From the NCBI GenBank assembly GCA_928212115.1, contig CAKMRJ010002223.1:304958502-305022501 (forward strand): a stretch of 64,000 bases of DNA, in the 5' to 3' direction. A program made the translations under genes and the position numbers. The notes below the pieces were generated by a model. The model was not told where the DNA came from and did no database searches. It saw only the letters and a program-made list of their open reading frames with translations. Shown here one piece after another: positions 12,605 to 24,854 of the stretch (its first letter is position 1; the number at the start of each line of letters is the position of its first letter). This DNA is from Lactuca virosa (lineage: Eukaryota; Streptophyta; Magnoliopsida; Asterales; Asteraceae).

Positions 12605-12680
12605 AGGAGCACCAACTCGTCGAGTGCATGAACAAACTCCGCGAGTTGGTCAGATTATAGGGTGGACTCGACGAGTCCTC
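12605..12680. promoter_or_regulatory. ACTCGWCGAGT palindromes in the E1 leader
   Basis: AACTCGTCGAGT, CTCCGCGAGTT and GACTCGACGAGTC lie within about 70 bp, close to the primer binding site. The same palindrome clusters in the Ty3 LTRs of G, B and B-C. E2 lacks this segment. Confidence 0.6.
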
Positions 12681-12756
12681 TGTTCAGACAGCAGAAAATC
12701 GATTTTTTCACGCTTTGAAAACAAGTAGCATCAAGTATAATGGAAAACAACCCTAG

Positions 12757-12768
12757 GCTCTGATACCA
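12757..12768 (-). other. Primer binding site of E1 (initiator Met tRNA)
   Basis: The minus strand reads TGGTATCAGAGC, an exact iMet complement, right next to the LTR end. Confidence 0.9.
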
Positions 12769-12769
12769 C

Positions 12770-13563
12770 TGAAGGGTTTTGAGAATTCTAACACTCATAT
12801 GGTGTACATGAAATCCTAGATGCTTTGGATCTATGTTTTCTCTATTATACATGCAAACTTTGAATATTCCAAAGCATCATCCTAACTAGCATACAATGGA
12901 GTATCTTTACTACAAAATTCTAGTTAGATGACATACCTTTTGTTGTAGCTTGCTATCCTTGATGTATTTGGCTTTTAAGAACATAGCACCAATAGTATGA
13001 ATGCCTCAAATGGAATCACAAGACACCTAGGACAAAGGATAACTTGAGATAGAATGGCTTGCTCTAGAAATCGGCTCTATGACTCTTGCAAAGATCACTA
13101 GTACCAATTTCACCAACCAAGGGCTTCTTATATAGTGTGGCACAACTAGGGTTACACCATGCAAACCCTAATGTGCATGACTTTCCACATTCCTTAGGCT
13201 CCATGGGTTTTAACCTCCATGGAGTATCCATGGGTCACCACATGGGCTTAGCCCAACATAAAGAAACTATGGATCATAAGCCCACTTTATAAGAATGAAT
13301 GATTTACATAATCAATCCTCATATATTTAATTAGTCTCTTTTGATCACAGAATTAATTCGAAATTAATTCTTGATCAATACTAATAAATAATATGATGTC
13401 ATATAATATATTAGAACTTATAATATATAATAAACCAAAAATACCTCTTCTCAAAAGGCATCCTATCAAATTGTCTTGATGATATGCAACCCAAATGGAC
13501 CATGCTACTCTCGGGTCAAGTACATACCAATAATAGTTATGGGCTTAGACACCTAATCCACCA
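12770..13563 (-). repeat. E1 5' LTR
   Basis: It is homologous to the E2 and E3 LTRs along its whole length. Terminal bases are mutated: TGAAGG replaces TGTTGG, and TCCACCA replaces TCCAACA. A TATA-like CTATATAAG (minus strand) lies near 13127-13135. It abuts the RT frame of F directly, as expected of an insertion. Confidence 0.82.
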
Positions 13564-13989
13564 AATATAACCTAGAGGTTGTTTCATATAAACTTCCTCA
13601 GCTAAGTCACCATGAAGGAAAACATTTTTGACATCCAACTGATGTATAAGCCAGTTTTTGGAAACCGTAATGCTCAAAACAGTGCGTATAGTGGCATGCT
13701 TGACAACAAAACTGAAGGTGTCATCAAAGTCAAGACCTAGAAGCTGAGAGAATCCCTTTTCAACAAGACGACCTTTATAACGTTCAAGGTTTCCGTTGCC
13801 GTCAAATTTATGACGATAGAGCCAACGACAGCCAACAATGTTGGCATGAGAGGAAGGAGGTACAAGTTCCCAAGTGTGATTGGAAGTGAGAGCAGACATT
13901 TCAGAGTCCATAGCGGATTTCCAGTTAGGGTCACAAAGAGCTTGAGCTGTAGAGCGAGGGATAGGCGAGATGTCAGAGGTGACAGACAA
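13564..13989 (-). pseudogene. F reverse transcriptase, N-terminal part
   Basis: The frame opens before ALCDPNWKSAMDSEM and reads the copia RT N-terminus: WELVPPSS, VGCRWLYRHKFDGNGNLERYK, LDFDDTFSFVV and the catalytic-face stretch QLDVKNVFLHGDLAEEVYM. It stops being F at QPLGY, where the E1 LTR begins. The YVDD site and RNase H should lie beyond E1, left of the window. Between 13990 and 14418 only a decayed linker is seen. Confidence 0.85.
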
Positions 13990-14418
13990 ATTAAAATTTT
14001 GTTTAGGTCAGAGAGAACCAGTACAGGAACGAATGGCCATAGGGTGAATCGTAGGAGGAGGAGGAGGGGTAGGGGTAGGATTAGGAGGAGTGGGAGAGCT
14101 ACCACTAGGAAAGGTGGGGTGGGAGGAACCACTGTCAGTGGTCACAAAAAGGGGAGTAGTGACAGTTAGTGGAGGGGTATGAAGGGGGTCATCAGGGAGA
14201 AAATGATCATAGTCAGAAGTATAGGGCTTAGTATTAAAGTCCGAGAAAGGGAAGCGATCTTTGTCAGAAATTACATAACAGAAGATAATTACACGTTGAG
14301 TGATGAGGTCAAGACAACGATAACCACGATGATCAGAGGAGGGTCCGAGGTAAATGTAAGCGGAAGAACGAGGAGAGAGATTGTGTTGGGTTGTGGATGA
14401 GTTATTTGGATAACATAG

Positions 14419-15470
14419 TCACCAAAAACCACGAAGATGGTCATAGGAGGGAAAGAATCCAAACAAAAGCTTAAAAGGTGTTTTTAGGGAAAAATTGGTA
14501 GTGGGAAGAAGGTTTAGGGTGTGAACAGCGGTGAGAAGAGCATCAACCCAAAACTTGGGAGGAAGGGATACTTGAAAAAGGAAGGTGCGAAGGATATTGT
14601 TGATCGTACGAATTGCCCGCTCGACCTTGCCATTTTTTTGAGACATATAAAGGCAAGAGAATCGAATCTTAATGTCGTGGGTGGGAAAAAAAAGAAAGTA
14701 AGGTTTAATTATTAAACTCCCGACCATTGTCGCATTGCAAAAGTTTGATGTCAGATTGAAATTGAGTTCTAACATAAGCATGAAATGTAGAGAAAACATT
14801 AAATACATCAGATTTTGCACGAAGAGGAAAAACCCACAAAAAATGAGTAAATTCATCCAGAAATAAAATACTGTATTTGAAACCACTCATACTAGCAACA
14901 GGTGATATCCATAAGTCAGAATGAAGTAAACCAAACATGCGGGAAGTTTTAGTAACAGAAGATGAGAAAGTTAAACGACAATGCTTCCCAAGCTGACAAG
15001 CATGACAAATGGGAAGTTTATTAGTAGTACTAGAAATAAATTTGTAAAAATGGAAAAAATACAAAACAGTGGAGTCGGTATGGCCAAGACGATGATGGCA
15101 AGTAGGAAGGGAGACCGCAACACACGCAGTAGAAGTTGAGGAAGGATTTGAAGCATGAACGATGGGATAAAGGTCCCCTGACACTATCACATGTTTGTAT
15201 GAATGCGCCTGTGTTAAAGTCCTTCACAGTGAAACCAAAGGGATAAAATGTAATGGAAACAGAGTTATCAGTTGTGAATTTACGAACATACACAAGATTT
15301 TTAACCATTTTATTATAAATAAGAACATTATTTAAAGCTAGGCGATTGTGCGAATGCGGTAAAAAGGTTTGACCAATATGAGTGACAGGAAGTACATAAC
15401 CATTACCAACCATTATGGATTCAGAAGGTGTTGTCAGGCGGATGTTGGATAGACAGGGCCTGGAACACAA
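14419..15470 (-). pseudogene. F integrase and decayed protease
   Basis: Three overlapping minus-strand pieces. 15470-15200 holds the post-protease stretch, but no D-[ST]-G-A catalytic motif is present. 15190-14705 holds the GAG-pre-integrase zinc domain (HHRLGH, then CHACQLGKH) and the integrase core with its first Asp in LHSDLW and its second in LQCDNGREF. 14886-14419 is a different frame and carries the catalytic Glu in NGKVERAIRT. At least one frameshift and one stop separate them. Confidence 0.82.
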
Positions 15471-15960
15471 ATGCTAAATCAGTGAATTGATGCGAGTTAG
15501 ATTGAGCATGGCCACCAAATGAAGAAGGCGCTGAAGAAGGTTGCTGAAAGTACATCTTGTGCTGAGGTGTTGGTTGTTGAAACACGTCAGTTCAGTGCTG
15601 GAACGCAGCTGCTGGCTGCTGATGATAGTTAATGCCTACTGATGAGTACGTGACAGGAGCGAAGACCTGCTGGGGCAGGTTATGCGAGGCCGAAGTCGAC
15701 AGCTGCTGAGGCAGCGAACCTTGAGCAGATGGCACCGGTTGCTGATAGGCAGTGTATGGCATGAAGCTGTTGAGTGGAAGCTGCTGATTTGCGAGGCCAA
15801 CAGGAAGATTATAATTAACAGCAGGAGGTTGTTGTGGAGATCCAGAACCCAAGAGACCTACAAAATTTTGAAGTTGATCCGCAGTGTTGCTGTGGGTTGT
15901 ACTTTTAGAGAATTTTTTGGTGTTGTTTGGGTTCTTTGACCACTGTTTTTTTTGTTATCC
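15471..15960 (-). pseudogene. F gag C-terminal region
   Basis: The minus-strand frame 15852-15592 is rich in Gln, Pro and Ser (YTAYQQPVPSAQGSLPQQL), which is typical of the low-complexity stretch between nucleocapsid and protease in this type of copia element. A further decayed 100 bp leads to the G insertion. Confidence 0.55.
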
Positions 15961-16206
15961 CGAGAAATTAGATGTGGAATAAAGAGCCGAACTCTAGGAG
16001 ATAGTTGGATCAATGTAACACTCTAAATTTTCAAATAAAATTTTCAATTTTAATTCTCAAAATATTACTCATATATCCAAGTCATCACCACACAATTGTT
16101 AAGTTATTATCAAAAAACAACACAGAGTATCCCAAAATCCTCAAATCTCTATAAGCTGACGGATGTGTACAATCGAGCCTTTGCTTCCCGAAATCTACAA
16201 AAGTAC

Positions 16207-16698
16207 CTGAAACACATATCACACAACATTGTAAGCACGAAGCTTAGTGAGTTCCCCAAAATACCATTCACAAATAATTAGCCTCTCATGGCTATATCTC
16301 GATAAGGATCCTCCGGTCATGTGTCTCAGTGAAGACCCTCTCGTTCACAAGTTCGGGCCGGCCCTCCAGTCCTAACTCAGTAAGGCCCAAAAATAATATA
16401 CAGCTTAAATTCAAAGCAGTATGCATAATAACACTATCTCGGTATAGAACCACTTTAAGATCAACATATACAAAAGAATTATAACAACATAGTCACAAAG
16501 ACATTAGCATAATAACACATAATCACAGTATAAACAAATAAACACCTCGGTCAATAGTGAGATGAGACCCTCCGGTCGATAACACGAATAAGACCCTCCA
16601 ATCAATAGTGTAAATGAGACCCTCCGGTCAATAGCACGAATAAGACCCTCCGGTCACACATAAATTACCACACAGGTAAGTATAGTGAGAAGACTCAC
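16207..16698 (-). other. Candidate LTR-resident intron of G
   Basis: In sense orientation the donor is AAG|GTGAGT (intron start 16698), within a GTGAG-TCTT-CTCAC hairpin. The acceptor is a U-rich run ending TGTTTCAG|G (intron end 16207). Confidence 0.45.
16555..16662 (-). repeat. G LTR minisatellite with GACC-CTCC-GGTC units
   Basis: Four units of about 28-30 bp. Three contain GACC-CTCC-GGTC, a 4-bp stem with a CTCC loop; one is degenerate. Related copies occur near 16305-16360. Confidence 0.75.
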
Positions 16699-16930
16699 CT
16701 TGCATAGTAAAGAAATGTATCCACACTCAAGTTGCTGGTCTAGACTCCGCCTACACATATCACAATCATCTCTACTTAACAATTATATAAAAATGTTAAG
16801 CTAACTCCTCTAATAAATCTCAAAAAGGGTGAAAGACCATTTTACCCCTTCATGTTCTCCAAAGTCCACAACTTGACCCAACCCTAAAAGTCAACGGAAG
16901 TCAACACTCAAGTAAACAGTCCATGTTGAC

Positions 16931-17180
16931 TTAACTCGTCGAGTGAAGCTCATGAACTCGTCGAGTCCCCCCAGAAATCAGTAAAATCGCGAAAAGCCCA
17001 AGTTAACTCGCCGAGTTTCTAGCCAACTCGTCGAATCCATGCAAAGTTCAGAAGATTGGGGAAAAAGCCTAGCCACTCGTCCAGTTGTCCCACCAACTAG
17101 TCGAGTTCACTGTAAATCCAAAAACGGGAAAACCCAACTCAACTCGTCGAGTTGGATGCCCAACTTGTCGAGTTCTTCAG
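16931..17180. promoter_or_regulatory. ACTCGWCGAGT palindrome cluster in G LTR (downstream cluster)
   Basis: Repeated perfect or near-perfect copies of the 11-bp palindrome, including CTCGCCGAG variants, with spacing of about 20-50 bp. Confidence 0.75.
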
Positions 17181-17307
17181 CCCTTTATCATTTCAACTCA
17201 TCCAATCGATCTCCAATGCTTCAAACTCCAGATCCAACCTCCTAGGATGAAGTTACCACGCAAAGTTGCTAACTTTACGATCATGCAAGGCCTCACAAGG
17301 CTAAAAC

Positions 17308-18037
17308 TGTTGGGTTTTGAGCATTCTAACACTCCTATGGTGTACATGCAACCCTATAAACCTTGGATCTATGTTTTTTCTATTATACATGCAAATATTA
17401 ACTATTCCAAGGTTTCATCCTAACTAGCATATTATGAAGCACCTATACTACAAAGTTCTAGTTAGATAACATACCTTTTGATGTAGCTTGATGTCTTCAA
17501 GCTTTAAGAGCTTAGCCCCAATAGTGTGGAAGCCTCAAATGGAATCACAAATCACCAAAACACCTTGGAAAGAACTTGAGAGAATATGTATGCACACAAA
17601 TCGGCCCACTCTTATTTTCAACACTTGTTCAATTTTGTGAGCCAAGGACCCCTTATATATTATGGAGGATTAGGGTTACATCCATGTAAACCCTAATACC
17701 CATGACCTTTCATTTACATAGGATCCATGGGTTAAAAGCTCCATGGACCATCCATGAAAGCTTAGCCCAACCTAAATGAACTTGGCCCATTCCATATATA
17801 TAAGAGTCCATATTTAATTAGTTCTTTTTGATCACTTAATTAATTCTTGATCAATACTAATTAATAATATGATTCCATATTAATATATTAGAACTTTATA
17901 TATTAATATAAATCATAAATATACTATTCTCAAAAGACTATCCATATAATTGTGCCGTGAAGTGCAACCCAAATGGACCATGGGTGGGGGTCAACACATA
18001 CCAAATATAGTTTATGGACTTAGACATTAATCCAACA
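17308..18037 (-). repeat. E2 3' LTR
   Basis: 730 bp, TGTTGGG...TCCAACA on the plus strand. A TATA-like stretch lies near 17649-17663. The polypurine tract lies just beyond 18037. Confidence 0.93.
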
Positions 18038-21000
18038 GTCTCCCACTTGGATAAGTCTAAAACTATTATTGAGTATGACTTCAAAACCTAACTGGCAATC
18101 GTAGCTCTTAAAGCCGCTGTCGAACTCTGACCTTGTCAATGACTTGTCCATTAGATAAGGGATCATATCTTCCTCCATTCTAGATATCATATGGACTGAG
18201 ACATGGATTATAATCATTCTCCTTGTCCTTGTGTTTCCCGGTTTTCGATTTATGATGACTGACTGATTGAACAAATCAAATCAGTCCTGGCTTGGCCAAG
18301 CACTCACATGTGTCATCGCTAAATCATCGAGGGGCCCCATAGATATCGCTTTTATCCCGAAGGTAAAAGGAATGGATAAACTTCGACTCATATGGCTTGT
18401 TCTACTACTTGTTGAATCATACACAAAGGCACGTTTTATAACATCGAGTTACCAAATGCGTTTTCGTGCAATCAATGTATAACCAACTCATACTAACAAC
18501 TCATATCTCTAGGTTTGAAGAATATAAGATATTATCTCGTCTCATGATCACTCGTGATAAAATCCATGAAGTGATTCAAATGAGCGCGGGTTGAATCCAA
18601 TACTCAGAACTTATGAGCACTCATGAGTGTTGTAGCACCCTTTGTCCACCAACTTGGACCTCTACAAACCAACCCATGATAGTCTTGATTCATATCTACT
18701 TCCAACATATGACCGACTGTGGATGGTTTGAATAACTTAATCATTCAGGAAGAGCGACTTAGTTATTCTGGAAGTCAAAACATGCAAAGTGAAACACAAG
18801 AATAAATGAATCAAATATGGTATCAAACCCTATGAATATAAATAAACACTTTTATTTATCACCATACTGATTACTCATTATTCATTGTTTCGGTTTATCA
18901 ACTTTATACTTGAATTAAAAACACTAGTTGTCCCATGCTCCAAGCATGTACACTATGTTTTTCTTAAACAATAGCTTTGCCATACACCAAGTATGCACTC
19001 TATGTTTGTCTATGATCCTTACTTTGTGAAATAAACCAATTGAACATAATTTCAATGATTCTCTAATTTCACACTCCCAAATCCTTATCGAAAAATGTGA
19101 GAATTTCAATTCCTATCATTTATCGAAATCTGTTTAGATTTAAACTTATATGCACTGACCCTCCTGTAATGAATATGTACAAAGTCACAAAGACTTGTCA
19201 ACAGTCATTATAAGGTATTCCAATGGAGATCAACTCCGGGAAACTAAGTCTCATATTCAAAGTACATTGCTTTGGACATGCTTCTTGCATTAAGTTTTCT
19301 AATCTTACACAGATAACTTCCACCTATGGAGACAACTCCATATTCTTATTTTGACTATCACTTCTGAATAAGAGATGCCTCTTCAGAATATGTCAATATG
19401 TCCTTCCAAAATTAGCACTATACTTCCAACTGTCCCTGAGCAACCAATCTTTGGTAAACCTCAGATTGTCCTCGACAATTCCATTTTAGTCATATCCAAT
19501 TCTAGACCTTTTCCCTTCTTAATGCCTCTGGGCATTTGGAAAAATTTAGAAGAATGAAAAATATTATAGCACATGCAATCGCATCTGTACCCAAAGCAAA
19601 TGGTACACGATTCATGATGTCTCACATAAAGACATGATTCTAGACCAGGTCCTTTTGATACAATATTTTTATTTGCCATGCTTTAAAAAATTGACTATGA
19701 AGAGGGATGCCGTAATCATAATCGAATTTTGAGAACGCAATATATAGAATTCCTTAAGTTGAACCAAATCCAACTGAAATTCATATATATATTCTTGACT
19801 AAGATGATTAAGGTCTCAATCTAAGCCTTAGAACTGAAATGAAGTATATCCTCTCCCTTAATTATAGCAAAACAACTTTTTCAATCCCTGCAGCCTCACG
19901 AATTGAACTTTTGTTTTCTATAATTAACATTGCTAACTGTAACACTAACATAATTATCATGCTCCCACTAACATGATGATTATTAGCATAATACTTATGC
20001 TCCCACTAGCTTTGACATGTACTCAGAAATCAGCTGGACTTCTAGAAATCAATACTTTATTGACTTTCTTACCAAAGTTCAGATTTCTGATACGAGATGC
20101 TTTGTAAAACATTATCAAAATCATTACACCTTTCCTTAGATAGCATGCATGTGTGTCTAAAATTTCAGAACTATGAAAAGGGATGCCGTTTAATCATAGT
20201 CTAATTGTTTAGACCTTTTCGCCATCTGCTTCAAATCTAATTGGTGGAAGTGTTTCCTCACCATTATTTTCATGAATCGGAGAGAAACCTTATGACCCTT
20301 AGATTTTATGGTGTTTGTGTTCTATCCATGTGAATCGTCAAAAACCATAGTCACAAGACAAGGAAATGACAAATCCAAACTCATATGGACGAACTTATTG
20401 CAATCTTAACTTCTTGCCACCTGGCAGTTAGGGCTGCCATTGCTTCCAAGTTGTTATGCAACCAATTGAGAACTTTCAAAACTCCTATGCAAAGCCAACT
20501 TTAACTGGAATGGGCACAGAATATGTCAACACGATAGGTTATAAAAACTCTCAAGTCGTTGTGCTAGTGAAGAACCTCAGGTTTTATTCTTGATTAGTTC
20601 TTGAAATTCTTTTTAGGATCTTTAAGACTCCCACTATTCTCTTGACATATAAGACTATCTTGCCCAATATTCAAGAGATAGTGCGGATTCTTTATCAAGA
20701 CCAAACACTTCACACAATTGGCCTTAGTTGGTCTTTGTTTTATCCACAACATCACAAACTTACCAATTCAAATGCACAAAGAGTAGGACACTTTTACTCT
20801 TACATTTGACAAGTGTTTTAAATCTTTCTTTAAGATATGTCACTCAAGTTACAATCTTGGAGTATGACTCTAAGAATTGTTTTGGAACGAAGTATGACTC
20901 ATCTTCCTGATCTAACCATTTAACAATTCATGACTCCTCTTCTTAGTCATAAGAATGCACTAAGATGACCTTTAGAGAACTAATAGTGATATGATTTCTA

Positions 21001-21800
21001 AATCATTAAGATGATCACAACCATGATACTAAAGTACTCTCCCATCTTTTCAGATTTGAGAAACTTTTATCTTTCTGCCTAATTTGATTCTTCCCATTCG
21101 TTCTGCCATACATTGAGACTTTTCCAATGTTTTCAGAATTATACTTAAACTTGTAAGTATAACCATATTTACTAAACTTTAGTAAATCAAATAGTCTTAA
21201 CGAGCTTTGTGTTGGACTGACCAGTGCACAAGAATGTGTACTCGATCCCTTTAGTCCTTCATTGACTCACACATCCATGTGAACAAGTAATTAGTCTTGA
21301 TTTCCAATGCTTGAAAGTTCTCATTCATCCTACTATTCAACTTGCATGATTCCAAGTTTCGGTCCAATTGAAACTTGGGTGATGCGGACCTTCCTGATTT
21401 GGTAAATTTAGACACTACCACAAATGAAAGAATCAAATCCATTTTCCAATATTGCTGTCAGTGGAATCATATAAGCAACAATTTTCCCCACAAATGCCAT
21501 TGTAAGGATACTTCAATAAATAAAATTAAACAATTTTCTTTTATTTTAAAAACTTTGCGGAAAAACTTATCCTTCAATCCACATGGAAAATTGTTGTTAT
21601 CTATTCCTTAGCAATATATCATAACTTCTTAAGCAACCTGCTCAAAATTTCTGATGCGATCGAAATCACCTTCGCGATCAGAATCAGCATAACTTCCTTT
21701 ATTTCAGATTTCTCTCTATTCTTTGATTCTTAAAACATCAACATGTGACCCAGTCACATCATGTAATAAGGATCTCAGAATAGAACTTAACAGAGTTAGA
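18038..21800 (-). pseudogene. E2 decayed pol region
   Basis: The 18038-18900 part matches the 3' non-coding part of E3 (31292-32130). Patches near 20010-20100 and 21030-21130 match the RT and integrase coding stretches of E3. No frame longer than about 80 codons remains. Relative to E1 it has many single-base insertions and deletions. Confidence 0.6.
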
Positions 21801-22470
21801 TAATGGGCTCTACCTGATGTAGAGTCAAAACTTATTGACTTTAACATCCTTAGGTAAATTTGGCAGCTTTGCAATCAACGCCCTTCCTTTGGCAAAATAA
21901 ACATATGGACCCTTTGGTAATGGGACTATCTCAGACTTAGCCTTTCTCTTTACCATTTGGTCAACCGGGTTGACTATGGCCAATCCCTTTCCATTGGAAG
22001 AGGAAAGCTTTTTCTGGATTTCCAGTGTCACCATTGTCACTGTCCATAAAGTTTTTGGGAAGTTGATCTTCTAATCAAATTTGCTTTACTATCGTTCCAA
22101 ATCATTGTTGATTCAGCAGCACCAAGCAAATAAGATATGATCATTAATGTTCATGTCATAGTCTGTTTCATAGTAGTCCCAAAGGAATCACTATGTGACT
22201 TAGAAAGTGATTGAACATCCAACTTTCTCAAGACTTTGACACCCAACTCTCCCGGCTTGTCAATATGTGACTTCATCTCTAAGATGTGATCACACATAGA
22301 CCTTGCTTGCCATTAGGGCTTGAGTGACCTTGAACTTGTGGGTTAGGGGGAATAATTGGAGGAGGTGGAGGAAGAGAAGTATGACTTCCATGAGCCAAAC
22401 TCGGGAAGTCATATTCATTAGGAAAGCTTGGTTTGGGAAGATCATTGTTGTCTAAACCAGACATCAACAA
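21801..22470 (-). pseudogene. E2 gag remnant
   Basis: The minus-strand frame from 22470 reads a gag start (MSGLDNNDLPKPSF) and the proline patch LPPPPPIIPPNPQV. The frame 22040-21825 reads NPVDQMVKRKAKSEIVP, also present in E1. It is interrupted by frameshifts. Confidence 0.7.
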
Positions 22471-24087
22471 TGGGAGAGAAATTCACGTAAAGTTGATTTA
22501 AGTCCTTAATATAACACCCAATATGATATATTAAGGCTAGGACCCAACAAACTATTTTATAACTTGGAAGAGGGATGCCGTAATCCAAGCTATAAAATAT
22601 TTGAAGGTAGGTGAATGACGATTCACCAATTCCACCAGATAAACGAAATGTATTATTAGGTTTTTAATTGGTTTTGAAACTCCTAGATTCTTTTGAGATT
22701 CATTGAACTTTTCAATGGCATGTTTCAATCTCGAGTGTGCCCTTCAGGTTTTGTGACTGGGATGCCGAGGATCACAAAACAAGGTGTGAAGTAACCATGC
22801 AAATATACTTGGTACCCTTAATATTTACCCCTCAATCGATGTGCCGGTTAACCACACGAGCTCCACCGATACTATGATAAATATTAAGTTACCCTTGCCT
22901 ACTTTGTTAATCCAGGTTAGTGTGCCGGTTAACCAGACACGCTCCACTAACGGTTTAAACAAAGTGCAAAGTGTAATTTTATGGATTAGCACATTATTCA
23001 CATTTTCCTAAGTAAACTAAGATTGGGAATTAATAAAGGTTTCGTTACTTAGTATTTATCATTAATACTTTTAATGAAGGGAGAATTATAGTCCTTGTCC
23101 TACCTGTTCGGCTAACGACCCTCCACAAGTCAAGGAAGCGGTGGGTGAGAGTGGACACCCATTAAGCTGCCATTTTATAGGCAACAACTTTATACCCCCC
23201 TTATAGACCGGCTTCATGAATAAGGCCTACTAATGGTAAGACGACTTGCTCTTATACATATAATATATTAGACTTTTTATATTATATAGTATAAGGGTGT
23301 ATTTTAGACATTTAAAATACTTGGTGGTTTAATCTATTAATTAAACTAGACTTTTAATTTAATTAAACTCAAACCATATATTTATGGATTTAATAATACT
23401 CTTTTAATTAAACGCTTTAATTAACTATTAATAAAGTCCATAAGAGTTAATTTGAACTATTCAATAAAACATCATAATTCCAATTATTAAACTCAAAATT
23501 AAAACCATTTAATTAATTGTTTAAGTTATGAACCCAAGAGTTTAGAATTCAATTCTTTTTTTCATAAAAAACTTTTCTCAAATTCCAAAACTTGAGGGCA
23601 AGTTTTGTAATTCTTGAAAACCTTTGGATTCCATAACTTATGGATTAATGGTGTTTTATGATGAAACTTTCCATGTTCCATAACTTAAGAACAAGTAGTG
23701 GATTCTTTAAAACATTAACACCAAATTTTGTAACTCCATAAAAACTTGAATCAAATTTTTTTTAAAAAAAAAAAAAAACTTTCATATCCATAACTTATGG
23801 AAGTTTCAAAAACCCTTAAGATCACAACTTTAAAAAAAACTTTTGAACTCCAAAATTTTATGACAAAATTTGTAACTCCTTAAAACATTTAGATCAAACT
23901 TTTAAAACTAATAAAATAATCATATCATTTTATCTTTTACTAAATTTGACCTAATTCAACTCATATAACAAATAATCAAATTTTACAAATAATTATCTTA
24001 AAATTTGACAAACGTCATGTTTTTTTTCCTTTTTTTTCCAACTTGAAAATAAAACATTTGCATCAATATAACAGAAAACAACCCATG
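22471..24087 (-). other. E2 5' leader with stem-loops
   Basis: Plus-strand hairpins: 22553-22599 (16-position stem, GGGATGCCG loop), 22748-22780 (9-bp GTTTTGTGA/TCACAAAAC, same loop), 22835-22870 and 22917-22950 (GGTTAACC in the loop), 23586-23607 (CAAAACTTG-AGGG-CAAGTTTTG). A second CCATAACTT hairpin near 23677-23702 is decayed. The remainder is AT-rich, with homopolymer A and T runs. Confidence 0.7.
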
Positions 24088-24100
24088 GCTCTGATTACCA
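24088..24100 (-). other. Primer binding site of E2
   Basis: The minus strand reads TGGTAATCAGAGC, the iMet complement with one inserted base. Confidence 0.8.
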
Positions 24101-24101
24101 C

Positions 24102-24854
24102 TGTTGGGTTTTGAGCATTCTAACACTCCTTTGGTGTACATGCAACCTATAAACCTTGGATCTATGTTTTTCTATTATACATGCAAATATTAACTATTCC
24201 AAGGTTTCATCCTAACTTGCATATTATGAAGCACCTATACTACAAAGTTCTAGTTAGATGACATACATTTTGATGTAGCTTGATGTCTTCAAGCTTTAAG
24301 AGCTTAGCCCCAATAGTGTGGAAGCCTCCAAATGGAATCACAAATCACCAAAACACCTTGGAAGAACTTGAGAGAATATGTATGCACACTAAAATCGGCC
24401 CACTCTTATTTTTCACCACTTGTGCCAATTGTGTGAGCCAAGGACCCCTTTATATATTATGGAGGATTAGGGTTACATCCATGTAAACCCTAATACCCAT
24501 GACCTTTCATTTACATAGGATCCATGGGTTTAAAAGCTCCATGACCATCCATGAAAGCTTAGCCCAACCTAAATGAACTTTGGCCCATCCATATATATAA
24601 GAGTCCATATTTTAATAGTTCTTTTTGATCACTTAATTAGACTAAATAATTCTTGATCAATACTAATTAAATAATATGATTCCATATTAATATATTAGAA
24701 CTTATAATATATTTAATTAAATCATAAATATACTATTCTCAAAAAGACTATCCATATAAAATTGTTGCGGCGGTGAAGTGCAACCCAATGGACCATGCCG
24801 GGTCGGGTCAAGTACATACCAAATATAGTTATGGACTTAGACATTAATCCAACA
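24102..24854 (-). repeat. E2 5' LTR
   Basis: 753 bp and closely similar to the 3' LTR, with scattered one-base indels. It ends in CCAACA next to the target duplication. Confidence 0.92.

Larger units (their letters stand above)
11152..12756 (-). other. E1 5' leader with an ordered set of stem-loops
   Basis: It lies between the primer binding site and gag. In plus coordinates the hairpins are: 11236-11283 (long stem, GGGATGCCG loop), 11430-11460 (GTTTGTGA/TCACAAAC, GGGATGCCG loop), 11516-11556 and 11599-11632 (loops carrying GGTTAACC), 12092-12113 (CAAAACTTG-AGGG-CAAGTTTTG), 12186-12209 and 12297-12324 (CCATAACTTG-AGGA stems of 10 and 12 bp). The same order is seen in E2 and E3. A TA microsatellite lies at 11931-11991. 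Confidence 0.7.
7616..13563 (-). mobile_element. E1: copia-type non-autonomous element, 3' part outside the window
   Basis: Read on the minus strand, E1 has a 5' LTR (12770-13563), a primer binding site, a 1.6-kb structured leader, a decayed gag start at 11151 and decayed pol. It aligns along its length with E2 (18.9-24.85 kb) and in the leader and LTR with E3. Element A interrupts it at 7615/7616, so its 3' LTR should lie left of the window. The right-hand flanking 5-mer is AATAT, within the RT of F. Confidence 0.82.
13564..16013 (-). mobile_element. F: older copia element, fragment between two insertions
   Basis: Only part of the interior is in the window: the end of gag, remnant protease, integrase and the first part of RT, all on the minus strand. 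E1 cuts it inside RT at 13563/13564 and G cuts it inside gag at 16013/16014. Its protein motifs differ clearly from E1-E3 (Ale/Retrofit-like by my reading), so F is the oldest host visible here. Confidence 0.8.
16014..17307 (-). repeat. G 3' LTR, R/U5-side part
   Basis: It starts on the plus strand with TGTAACACTC. It contains the acceptor/donor pair 16207/16698, a GACC-CTCC-GGTC minisatellite and a cluster of ACTCGWCGAGT palindromes (16931-17180). It continues at 24860 after E2. Total LTR length without E2 is about 1.9 kb. Confidence 0.85.
17308..24854 (-). mobile_element. E2: complete copia-type non-autonomous element with AAAAC target duplication
   Basis: LTRs at 17308-18037 and 24102-24854 share TGTTGG...CCAACA ends. 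AAAAC at 17303-17307 and 24855-24859 is a perfect 5-bp target duplication. A primer binding site and a polypurine tract (AAGTGGGAGAC, minus strand) are present. The interior keeps only decayed gag and pol relics shared with E1, although the two LTRs are still closely similar. It is inserted in the 3' LTR of G. Confidence 0.95.
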
